Position numbers and translations under genes: made by a program. Positions 57,509 to 64,000 of a stretch of 64,000 nt of DNA are shown here, one piece after another. The stretch lies in assembly GCF_001278805.1 (NCBI RefSeq), contig NZ_CP012602.1, positions 1,890,001 through 1,954,000 on the forward strand, written 5' to 3'. This stretch comes from Bacillus sp. FJAT-18017. Its GTDB lineage: Bacteria > Bacillota > Bacilli > Bacillales > Cytobacillaceae. The notes beneath the pieces are model-generated. The model did no database searches. It was not told where the DNA came from and saw only the letters and a program-made list of their open reading frames with translations. The first letter of the stretch is position 1. Each line of letters opens with the position of its first letter.

Positions 57509-57527
57509 GGAGAATGGCTGTTTTTTT
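57494..57527 (+). terminator. Terminator of the yqeG-yqeM operon
   Basis: AGCCATTC/GAATGGCT with a ten-base loop is followed by G and T7. The stem begins inside the last codons of yqeM. Confidence 0.9.
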
Positions 57528-57565
57528 GCTGAATAAAAAGGATTATACATGTTCGTGTCGAATTA

Positions 57566-58393
57566 CTAATGTATTGAATATTGTTTCTCAGTTTTTTCAA
57601 GATCCTCATTGAACTTTGCATGAGTTGCCCTATACAGATTCCTGAATAAATCCTCCAGAGCACCGCCCTCTAGAACTTTAATTCCTTCACCGGTGATCCC
57701 GCCTTTTACACAAACCTTTTCCTGTAGTGCAGGAAGGGTATAATGTCCCTGCCTCAACAGTTCACCCATGCCGATAATCATCCCACTCGCCATATCTGTA
57801 GCCATTTCCTTACTAATATTTGTTTCCTTTACAGCTGCTTCTATAAATTCCTGAAGAATGAAACTGATAAAAGCAGGTCCGCAACTAACGATATCTGACG
57901 CAACTCTTACTAACGGCTGGTCAATTTTTATCGGCGATGATATTTTTCCCATGAGTGATTCCACAATCAGCTTCCATTTTGGGTCACATTTTTCGCCGAA
58001 GGTTAGCAGCGAAACGCCGGCATTTGCACGGTTAGTTATGCTTGGAATTGCCCTGATAACCGAACAGCCTACAAGGGACTCCAACTGGCCGGTTGTAATT
58101 GGGCTTGTTATTGAAACGAGACATTTTTCTTTTGAAAGACAGGAGGTGATATCTTTAAGCAGATTTGCGATATCCAACGGTTTTACACAAATAAAAACGA
58201 TATCTGATAAACGGGCGGCCTCAGCCGCCGAATCCGCAACAAAGATACCAGGAAAATCCTTTTGAAGATTTAACGCCTTAGATTTTGTTCTATTAAAGGC
58301 AATTACGGATTCCTCCTCAACAATTCCGCTGCCAATAAACGATTCTGCAAGTATTTTCCCCATGTTTCCTATTCCGATTATTCCAATTCTCAT
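57566..58393 (-). CDS. comER: ComER, pyrroline-5-carboxylate reductase-like protein
   Basis: The 275-residue protein is a member of the ProC family, with the N-terminal dinucleotide-binding GIIGIGNMG. ComER lies divergent from comEA in bacilli and is not needed for competence itself in B. subtilis; a link to sporulation or biofilm has been suggested. The start was set at the second ATG (58391-58393) because GGGAGGG lies seven bases upstream; the first ATG would be only one base from it. Confidence 0.92.
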   Translation of the reverse strand: MRIGIIGIGNMGKILAESFIGSGIVEEESVIAFNRTKSKALNLQKDFPGIFVADSAAEAARLSDIVFICVKPLDIANLLKDITSCLSKEKCLVSITSPITTGQLESLVGCSVIRAIPSITNRANAGVSLLTFGEKCDPKWKLIVESLMGKISSPIKIDQPLVRVASDIVSCGPAFISFILQEFIEAAVKETNISKEMATDMASGMIIGMGELLRQGHYTLPALQEKVCVKGGITGEGIKVLEGGALEDLFRNLYRATHAKFNEDLEKTEKQYSIH

Positions 58394-58474
58394 ATTCATC
58401 CCTCCCTAGCCAAACGAATACCACTAACACAATATGAATAAGACTAGCAAATTATACCTAAAGGAAGTGCTGTC

Positions 58475-59071
58475 ATGAAAGAGTGGCTGATTGATCATAA
58501 ATATTATATAGCTGCAGCTCTTGCTGTGGCCCTCGGGTTTTTATATTATTCGAATCGTGATACCGCTCCAACCGATATTATTGCTGCTAGCACAGCCGTA
58601 TCAGAGGAGGGCTTGCAGGAAACTCCCTCTGTCCCCGATACAACCACAATCCTTATAGATGTAAAAGGAGCTGTGAAAAAACCAGGAGTCTATCACGCAA
58701 GCCCGGATGAGCGTGTTATTGACATTATCGAACTAGCAGGCGGCTTATCCGAAAGTGCTGATACTTCCGGGGTCAATTTTGCCCAAAAACTCCAGGATGA
58801 AATGATTGTATACGTTCCTGCTAAAGGGGAAGAGGCGGGAGGTACTGCTTCTGGTACTAGCGTTACATCCGGAGATGGAAAAATAAATATAAACCGGGCC
58901 AATGAAACTGAACTGCAGGAGATACCTGGAATTGGACCCTCAAAGGCGGCGGCGATTATAGAATATCGGGAAAAGAACGGACCGTTTAAAAAACCAGAAG
59001 AGCTGAAGGAGATCAGCGGGATTGGTGATAAAACGTTCGAGAAACTTGAAGGAGCAATTACTGTGCATTGA
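58475..59071 (+). CDS. comEA: Competence DNA receptor ComEA
   Basis: ComEA is a membrane-anchored double-stranded DNA-binding protein needed for transformation. The 198 residues include one membrane span (about 10-25, YYIAAALAVALGFLYY), a SLBB-type domain (TILIDVKGAVKKPGVY), a Gly/Ser/Thr-rich linker, and a C-terminal double helix-hairpin-helix (ELQEIPGIGPSKAAAI, ISGIGDKTFEKL). It heads comEA-comEB-comEC. GGAAGTG precedes the ATG. Confidence 0.95.
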   Translation: MKEWLIDHKYYIAAALAVALGFLYYSNRDTAPTDIIAASTAVSEEGLQETPSVPDTTTILIDVKGAVKKPGVYHASPDERVIDIIELAGGLSESADTSGVNFAQKLQDEMIVYVPAKGEEAGGTASGTSVTSGDGKININRANETELQEIPGIGPSKAAAIIEYREKNGPFKKPEELKEISGIGDKTFEKLEGAITVH

Positions 59072-59135
59072 CCAAGTTCAAATAAGACCTGTAAACTAAT
59101 AAGGACAAATATAATTATGCCAGGGGGAGAGAAAT

Positions 59136-59609
59136 GTGGAGAGAATTTCATGGGATCAATATTTCATGGCCCAAAGCCATTTGCTCGCACTGAGAAGCAC
59201 CTGTACCCGCCTGATGGTAGGTGCAACAATTGTAAGGGATAAGCGGATTATAGCAGGAGGATATAATGGTTCAATCGCAGGCGGGGATCATTGCAGCGAT
59301 CATGGCTGTTATGTTATTGATAACCACTGTGTCAGAACCATTCATGCAGAGATGAATGCCCTGCTCCAATGCGCTAAGTTCGGTGTAACAACAGGCGATG
59401 CGGAAATATATGTCACCCATTTTCCTTGTCTGCAATGTTCAAAAGCAATTATTCAAGCGGGCATCAAGACCGTTTATTACGCCGTGGACTATAAAAATCA
59501 TCCTTATGCAATTGAGCTTTTTGAACAAGCCGGTGTGAAGCTTGAAAAAGTACCATTAACTGAACCAATCCTTGATCTCGGGAAAATCAATTCCCCAGCA
59601 GTAAAGTAA
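59136..59609 (+). CDS. comEB: dCMP deaminase family protein ComEB
   Basis: The 157-residue zinc enzyme deaminates dCMP to dUMP in its family. Zinc ligands and the catalytic glutamate are in TIHAEMNALL (near residue 72) and FPCLQCSK (near 98). The start is GTG 59136, with AGGGGGAGAG upstream. It lies between comEA and comEC as in B. subtilis, where it is not required for DNA uptake but may affect localisation of other Com proteins. Confidence 0.94.
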   Translation: MERISWDQYFMAQSHLLALRSTCTRLMVGATIVRDKRIIAGGYNGSIAGGDHCSDHGCYVIDNHCVRTIHAEMNALLQCAKFGVTTGDAEIYVTHFPCLQCSKAIIQAGIKTVYYAVDYKNHPYAIELFEQAGVKLEKVPLTEPILDLGKINSPAVK

Positions 59610-59663
59610 ATCCTAGGCAGGTATCCCGTTTGTTAAAGGATACCTGTCCATCTAGGAGGCTGT

Positions 59664-62018
59664 ATGAAAACAAAGGCGATTTTCTTCGTTCCTTCCTCAA
59701 TTCTTGGTGTCCTTGCAGCAACTGCGCCTTCCCCATTACCCATGCTTACACTCTTCAGTGCTCAAATTCTTATTTTAAAAGGAATGAATAAGCTAAAGAG
59801 GAATGAAGTGATTTTAACCTTGATTGTATTTACTCTATTTTTCGCTGTAACAAAGCATACCGAGTCTGCTAATCAGACTATTCTAGGAAAGGGAGAACGA
59901 AGCCTGCAACTCGATTTCCGCTCAGGAGCGTTAATTGATGGGGATTCCTTTAAAGCATTTGCGGTGGATTTGGAATCAGGGGAAGAACTTCTGGTTACCT
60001 ATAGGATTCGCTCAGAAGCAGAAAAAGAAAAACTCCTTTCAGCATCTTTCTTTGGTGTTTCGTCAATTCTCGGCGGCGAGTTAAAAATCCCGCCTGAAGC
60101 CCGGAATCCAGGCGGATTTGATTATCGAAGCTATTTACGGAGACAACAGGTTCACTGGATATTTGACTCGGATACGATGCCGCTTGAAGATGCAAGGATA
60201 AGGAAGCTGACTTTTTACGAAATGATAGGGAGAGTCAGGGAAACTGAAACAAAACATCTTTCTGAGCGCCTTCCTAAAGAAACAGCCAGACTTGTGTCAG
60301 CTCTGATATTTGGCGAACAATCAAAGATTCCCGAAAACCTGGAAGGGGCTTATACGAAGCTTGGCATCAGCCATTTGCTGGCAATATCCGGCATGCAGGT
60401 AAGTCTATTATCGGGACTGGTACTTTATGCAGGGATACGCCTCGGGGTAGCCAGAGAAAAAATGGCCGTCCTATTGATACTCCTTTTGCCGGTTTATGCT
60501 GTACTTGCCGGGGGGAGCCCATCTGTTATCCGATCAGTGATTATGGCTTCTATCATGCTCACGATACCTCTAGGTTCAAATCGAATTGGGTTTGGAATTG
60601 TAGATGCTCTTGCCCTATCTTTTCTGATATTTCTTTTCACAAGCCCTTATATTTTATTTAATGCGGGTTTTCAGCTATCATATGCAGTGACATTTGTGCT
60701 AGTTTTTTCCTATCAGGCTTTCAAGGAAAAAGAACTAACAGGCCTAACCTTTATGATTACTGGAACCGTTATTTCTCAATTGGCCGCTTTGCCAATCCTG
60801 CTTACCCACTTCTATACAGTTCCTCTCATCAGCATTCTCGCCAATTTGGTGTTTATTCCCCTTTACAGCTTTATCTTTAGCCCTGTTGTGTATAGCTTTT
60901 ATATCCTTATTGCACTATTTGGAAGTGTACCTGCCTGGATTGGCGGGGCTGTTAATACGATTATCATTTTTTCTGATAACCTTGCCTTGGCCTTGTCGAA
61001 GGTGCCTATTCAGCTTTATCCAGGAAAAATCCCGATATTCCTTCTTGCTTTATATACAATAGGTGTACTAACCGTTTTTAAATTATGGGAAAAGATTCAA
61101 TTGTGGAAAAAAAGCCTTCTAATTCTTTCCGTGCCATTTTTGATTTTGGCAGTACACAGTTATGCTAACACTAATTTTTCCAAAACAGGCGAAATCACTA
61201 TAATCGATGTCGGGCAGGGAGACAGCATTTTAATCTCCCTTCCAGGCGGTGAAGGAAATTATTTAATTGATGCAGGAGGGAGCATCGTTTTTGAAAAAAA
61301 GCCATGGCAGGAGCGCGTTAGTTCGTTTGACCCGGGCCAGGATATTGTCATTCCTTTTCTGCTGGCAAGGGGCATCGGAAAATTGGATAAGCTAATTTTG
61401 ACCCATGGAGACCAGGACCATATTGGCGGCGCAATAGCGATACTCGAAGAGGTGCAAGTTAAGGAAATTGTGATGCCGCATGTTGAAGAGAAATCAAAAT
61501 CGGAGCATGATATCCTTGCCCTGGCAGCGGAAAAACAGATAAAGGTAACTGAGGTCACGAAAGGAGATAAATGGTATGCCGGAGGGGCTAGTTTCCATAT
61601 CCTTTCTCCCGAGAAGGGCAATAATAAAGAAAGAAATGACAATTCCATTTCCCTTTTTACTAAGCTGGGAGGGAAGAGTTGGTTTTTTAGCGGGGATCTG
61701 GAAGAACAAGGGGAAAAGAGTATTATGGCCAATTATCCAGGTCTTGGGATTGATGTATTGAAAGCGGGCCACCATGGCAGTAAAACGTCGTCAACTGAAG
61801 ATTTCCTAACGCTTTATCGCCCAAAAATAATCCTAATTTCAGCTGGAGCCGGCAATAGATTCGGCCATCCCCACACAGAAACTATCCAGCGCTTTAAGGA
61901 GTTGGACACTATTATTTTTCGGACCGATTTGCATGGCGCGATAACTTATACTTTTTATGGAGGAAAAGGAACCTTTTCTACTCATCTGCCATACAATGCA
62001 CTATCCAATCAGGAATAA
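59664..62018 (+). CDS. comEC: DNA internalisation channel protein ComEC/Rec2
   Basis: ComEC forms the membrane channel for single-stranded DNA during transformation. The 784-residue protein has N-terminal membrane spans, a soluble OB-like domain (about 75-170), the Competence membrane core (SHLLAISGMQVSLLSG, SPSVIRSVIMASIM, NAGFQLSYAVTF) and a C-terminal metallo-beta-lactamase-like domain with LTHGDQDHIGG (near 572) and KAGHHGSKTS (near 699). All domains are complete, so natural competence machinery appears intact in this part. Confidence 0.95.
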   Translation: MKTKAIFFVPSSILGVLAATAPSPLPMLTLFSAQILILKGMNKLKRNEVILTLIVFTLFFAVTKHTESANQTILGKGERSLQLDFRSGALIDGDSFKAFAVDLESGEELLVTYRIRSEAEKEKLLSASFFGVSSILGGELKIPPEARNPGGFDYRSYLRRQQVHWIFDSDTMPLEDARIRKLTFYEMIGRVRETETKHLSERLPKETARLVSALIFGEQSKIPENLEGAYTKLGISHLLAISGMQVSLLSGLVLYAGIRLGVAREKMAVLLILLLPVYAVLAGGSPSVIRSVIMASIMLTIPLGSNRIGFGIVDALALSFLIFLFTSPYILFNAGFQLSYAVTFVLVFSYQAFKEKELTGLTFMITGTVISQLAALPILLTHFYTVPLISILANLVFIPLYSFIFSPVVYSFYILIALFGSVPAWIGGAVNTIIIFSDNLALALSKVPIQLYPGKIPIFLLALYTIGVLTVFKLWEKIQLWKKSLLILSVPFLILAVHSYANTNFSKTGEITIIDVGQGDSILISLPGGEGNYLIDAGGSIVFEKKPWQERVSSFDPGQDIVIPFLLARGIGKLDKLILTHGDQDHIGGAIAILEEVQVKEIVMPHVEEKSKSEHDILALAAEKQIKVTEVTKGDKWYAGGASFHILSPEKGNNKERNDNSISLFTKLGGKSWFFSGDLEEQGEKSIMANYPGLGIDVLKAGHHGSKTSSTEDFLTLYRPKIILISAGAGNRFGHPHTETIQRFKELDTIIFRTDLHGAITYTFYGGKGTFSTHLPYNALSNQE

Positions 62019-62082
62019 ACAAAAGCGTAAGCAAGATACACTTGATAGGAATGGTATCTACAGATGCAAAGTTTTATTAGTA

Positions 62083-62107
62083 ATAAAAAAAGGCCGCGTG
62101 GGCGGCC
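62083..62107 (-). terminator. Terminator of yqzM (minus strand)
   Basis: GGCCGC/GCGGCC with a four-base loop is followed on the minus strand by T7. Confidence 0.85.
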
Positions 62108-62119
62108 CCGGACTAAGAT

Positions 62120-62254
62120 TTAAGATCCGATAAGTTTGATCACTGTTGCAATTAAAAACATGGTTGCGAAAAAGCCAAAAGACACAATAAATCCTACCCC
62201 TGAATCAATCGCATCGTTCCGTTTGTCCTGGACGTTTTGTTCGAATTCGTTCAC
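62120..62254 (-). CDS. yqzM: Small membrane protein YqzM
   Basis: The 44-residue product starts MNEFEQNVQDKRNDAIDSG and has one hydrophobic span (GFIVSFGFFATMFLIATVI). It matches YqzM of B. subtilis in length, sequence and place between comEC and holA. The start is GTG 62254, with GGGAGGGG six bases upstream on the minus strand. The function is unknown. Confidence 0.92.
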   Translation of the reverse strand: MNEFEQNVQDKRNDAIDSGVGFIVSFGFFATMFLIATVIKLIGS

Positions 62255-62383
62255 ACGCTTCCCCTCCCTATTTCCATTTTAGTATAAGCGAACCTTTTTG
62301 AAAAATCCAGCCCTCACCTTTTGTCAGGAGTTTACACAAATAGTTTACGGCCGTGGGGCAAAAATAAAATCACTAAGGCATTC

Positions 62384-62464
62384 CGCCGGCGGGTTAAGGC
62401 CCGGGACTTATCCTTGCCGGCGTTCATATAAAACGGGAATCGGAATGGATATCCGATTCCCTTT
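62384..62464. other. Structured intergenic region upstream of holA (two hairpins)
   Basis: CGCCGGC (62384-62390) pairs with GCCGGCG (62416-62422) around a loop that itself holds GGG...CCC. A second hairpin GGGAATCGGA/TCCGATTCCC (62435-62461) is followed by TTTG. No convincing coding frame is seen. This may be a small RNA or a leader of holA. Confidence 0.5.
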
Positions 62465-62537
62465 GAATGCTTGTAAAAATGGACGGGCTTCTTTACGATA
62501 GAGATAGGTTGTTTGTAAGTAGGGAGAGATTATTTCA

Positions 62538-63557
62538 ATGGTAATTGAATTATGGAAAAAAATAAAAAAGAAGAATTTTTCGCCTGTTTACCTTTTGTAT
62601 GGGACAGAAGCTTTTCTCATGAAAGAAACTGGACAGCTTTTACTTGAACATATCCTTGGGGATGACCGGGATTTCAATTTCTCGAATTATGATCTTGAGG
62701 AAACTCCAATAGAGGAAGTTATTGAAGATGCAGAAACCTTGCCTTTTCTTGGTGAGAAAAAAGTGGTTTTTGCCCACAATCCATATTTTCTCTCTTCGGA
62801 AAAGCAAAAGGAAAAAATAGCTCATAACCTTTCCAGGCTTGAAGCGTATATTAAGGAGCCCGCGCCATATAGCGTTCTTGTTTTTATGGCCCCATATGAA
62901 AAGTTGGACGAACGAAAAAAAATTACTAAGGAGCTCAAACGGCTGGCTGCTGTAGCAGACATGAAGAAGCTGAGTGAGCCTGAGCTGAAAGCCTGGATTT
63001 CAGACAAGGCGGACAAAAACGGGATTACTCTTAAGCCTGAGGCAGTGGAAACGATTCTCTCACTCGCAGGATCCAACCTGACTATGCTTTCTAATGAGCT
63101 GGACAAACTTGCGCTTTATGCAGGAGAGGGAGGAAAAATTGATGCCGCGACTGCTGAGATGTTAATCCCAAAGTCACTCGAGCAAAATATATTTAGTCTG
63201 ACGGATAAAGTCGTTCAAAGAAATTCAGCTGAGGCGCTCCGAATTTACTATGACCTCCTGAAGCAAAATGAGGAGCCTATTAAAATCCTCGCTCTTCTTG
63301 CTGGGCAATTCAGGCTGATTTATCAGATAAAAGAGCTCAGCAGAAAGGGATACGGCCAGCAGCAGATAGCCTCTGCCCTTAAGGTGCATCCATATCGGGT
63401 CAAGATAGCTGCCGGACTTGCATCAAGATTCGGGGATGAAGAACTAGCCAAAATTATAGCGATGATTGCAGATGCTGACTATCAAATGAAAACGGGTGGT
63501 GCCGATAAATCACTGCTTGTTGAGCTATTCCTGATGAAGTTGGGTACGGCGATATAA
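62538..63557 (+). CDS. holA: DNA polymerase III subunit delta
   Basis: HolA is the clamp-loader subunit that opens the sliding clamp. The 339-residue protein has the delta N-terminal pattern FSPVYLLYGTEAFLMKE and LGEKKVVFAHNPYF, and the C-terminal LAGQFRLIYQIKELSRKGYG and HPYRVKIAAGLASRF regions. GGGAGAGAT lies 10 bases before the ATG. It is convergent with rpsT, as in B. subtilis. Confidence 0.95.
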   Translation: MVIELWKKIKKKNFSPVYLLYGTEAFLMKETGQLLLEHILGDDRDFNFSNYDLEETPIEEVIEDAETLPFLGEKKVVFAHNPYFLSSEKQKEKIAHNLSRLEAYIKEPAPYSVLVFMAPYEKLDERKKITKELKRLAAVADMKKLSEPELKAWISDKADKNGITLKPEAVETILSLAGSNLTMLSNELDKLALYAGEGGKIDAATAEMLIPKSLEQNIFSLTDKVVQRNSAEALRIYYDLLKQNEEPIKILALLAGQFRLIYQIKELSRKGYGQQQIASALKVHPYRVKIAAGLASRFGDEELAKIIAMIADADYQMKTGGADKSLLVELFLMKLGTAI

Positions 63558-63614
63558 ACCGCGGAGCTAATTGCGTATTGATTTGCGGGGGTACACTGTA
63601 AAAAGGATTCACAA

Positions 63615-63654
63615 TAAAAAAACAGCCTGCTCCCTTTTGGGGATGCAGGCTGTT
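63615..63654 (-). terminator. Terminator of rpsT (minus strand)
   Basis: AACAGCCTGC/GCAGGCTGTT with a loop of 14 bases is followed on the minus strand by T7. Confidence 0.93.
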
Positions 63655-63716
63655 AACTCTTTTTATATTCAAGCGATAGCGACAGCAAGTAGCTCAACGC
63701 GCCGCTCTTGCCTTTC

Positions 63717-63977
63717 TTATAGAGAGTTGATTTTTTTAGCCAGGCGAGCTTTTTTGCGGGCTGCAGCATTTTTATGGATAAGGCCTTTTGTAGCAGCTTT
63801 ATCAAGCTTTCTAGCAGCGTCAGCATAAACTTCTTTTGCAGCAGCACTGTCGTTTACAGTAACAGCAGATTCAACTTTTTTAACAGCAGTACGCATTGCG
63901 GATTTCACAGCGGTATTTTGAGCATTGTTTTTCTCGTTTACCTTTACACGCTTAATAGCAGATTTAATGTTTGGCAT
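63717..63977 (-). CDS. rpsT: 30S ribosomal protein S20
   Basis: S20 is a small, basic, helical protein that binds 16S rRNA early in 30S assembly. The 86-residue protein starts [20 protein letters not shown] and ends [22 protein letters not shown] 63977 was chosen because GGAGGTGA lies upstream and MPNIKSA is the standard N-terminus. A strong terminator follows. The upstream region is cut by the window end. Confidence 0.98.
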   Translation of the reverse strand: MPNIKSAIKRVKVNEKNNAQNTAVKSAMRTAVKKVESAVTVNDSAAAKEVYADAARKLDKAATKGLIHKNAAARKKARLAKKINSL

Positions 63978-64000
63978 TCCATTCACCTCCTAAACAAGAA

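Noticed and set aside
62298..62501. 67-residue open frame upstream of holA
   Set aside because: It has no ribosome-binding site, unusual composition and crosses two strong hairpins; a structured RNA explains it better.

Overview
The window is a chromosomal segment of a low-to-moderate-GC, endospore-forming, competence-gene-bearing member of the Bacillaceae. Evidence for this is the Bacillus subtilis-like gene order (secDF-recJ-apt-relA-dtd-yrvJ-hisS-aspS-6S RNA-tcdA-rarA-cymR-iscS-mnmA; alaS-ireB-ruvX; yrrM/N/O-udk-greA-pbpI-yrrS; yrrT-mtnN-mccAB; sda-yqeGH-aroE-yhbY-nadD-yqeK-rsfS-yqeM-comER-comEABC-yqzM-holA-rpsT), Gram-positive Shine-Dalgarno sequences (AGGAGG/GAGGTG types), T-box leaders, and sporulation genes (sigK, sda, a YjcZ-like protein). 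The species cannot be fixed from the sequence. Several intergenic repeats are of types I recall from environmental bacilli.

Layout. 1-492 is the 3' end of secDF. 1.1-7.3 kb: recJ-apt and relA-dtd (DNA repair, purine salvage, stringent response, D-aminoacyl-tRNA editing). 7.5-9.2 kb, minus: an SH3b/amidase autolysin. 9.7-13.5 kb: yrzK-like ORF, His-type T-box, hisS-aspS. 13.5-13.8 kb: 6S RNA. 14.2-20.4 kb: tcdA, rarA (minus), a YczE-like membrane protein, then cymR-iscS-mnmA (cysteine metabolism and tRNA thiolation). 20.8-24.7 kb: yrrB, recD2, PRC-barrel and zinc-ribbon proteins. 25.2-30.3 kb: permease, Ala-type T-box, alaS, ireB, ruvX, DUF1292 gene. 30.5-39.3 kb: mltG, the trmR-trhP1-trhP2 U34 hydroxylation/methylation set, udk, greA, pbpI, yrrS, yrzA. 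39.4-43.3 kb: SAH/methionine-to-cysteine recycling operon yrrT-mtnN-mccA-mccB, then yrhC. 43.4-48 kb is the accessory stretch: a cluster of tiny ORFs including two YrzI-family paralogues, an uninterrupted sigK, a YjcZ-like sporulation ORF and a TnpB (RNA-guided nuclease) element with its right-end/omega-RNA region. 48.1-51.7 kb: M3 peptidase, pssA (minus) and psd (phosphatidylethanolamine synthesis). 51.8-64 kb: sda with DnaA boxes, the yqeG-yqeM ribosome/NAD/shikimate cluster, comER, late competence comEABC, yqzM, holA and rpsT.

Non-coding DNA is unusually structured. At least five intergenic gaps hold short tandem arrays with a 51-52 bp period. One gap has a ~129 bp palindrome-rich tandem array. 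One MITE-like family recurs in four gaps (five copies), and a separate ~120 bp bacillus-type palindromic repeat lies near 24.8 kb. The most interesting unlisted signals are the YrzI small-protein cluster, the TnpB whose RuvC-II glutamate and zinc-finger cysteines are missing from their usual places, the constant 52 bp repeat period, the greA terminator that contains the pbpI ribosome-binding site, and a structured hairpin region upstream of holA. No clear wholly new system was found.
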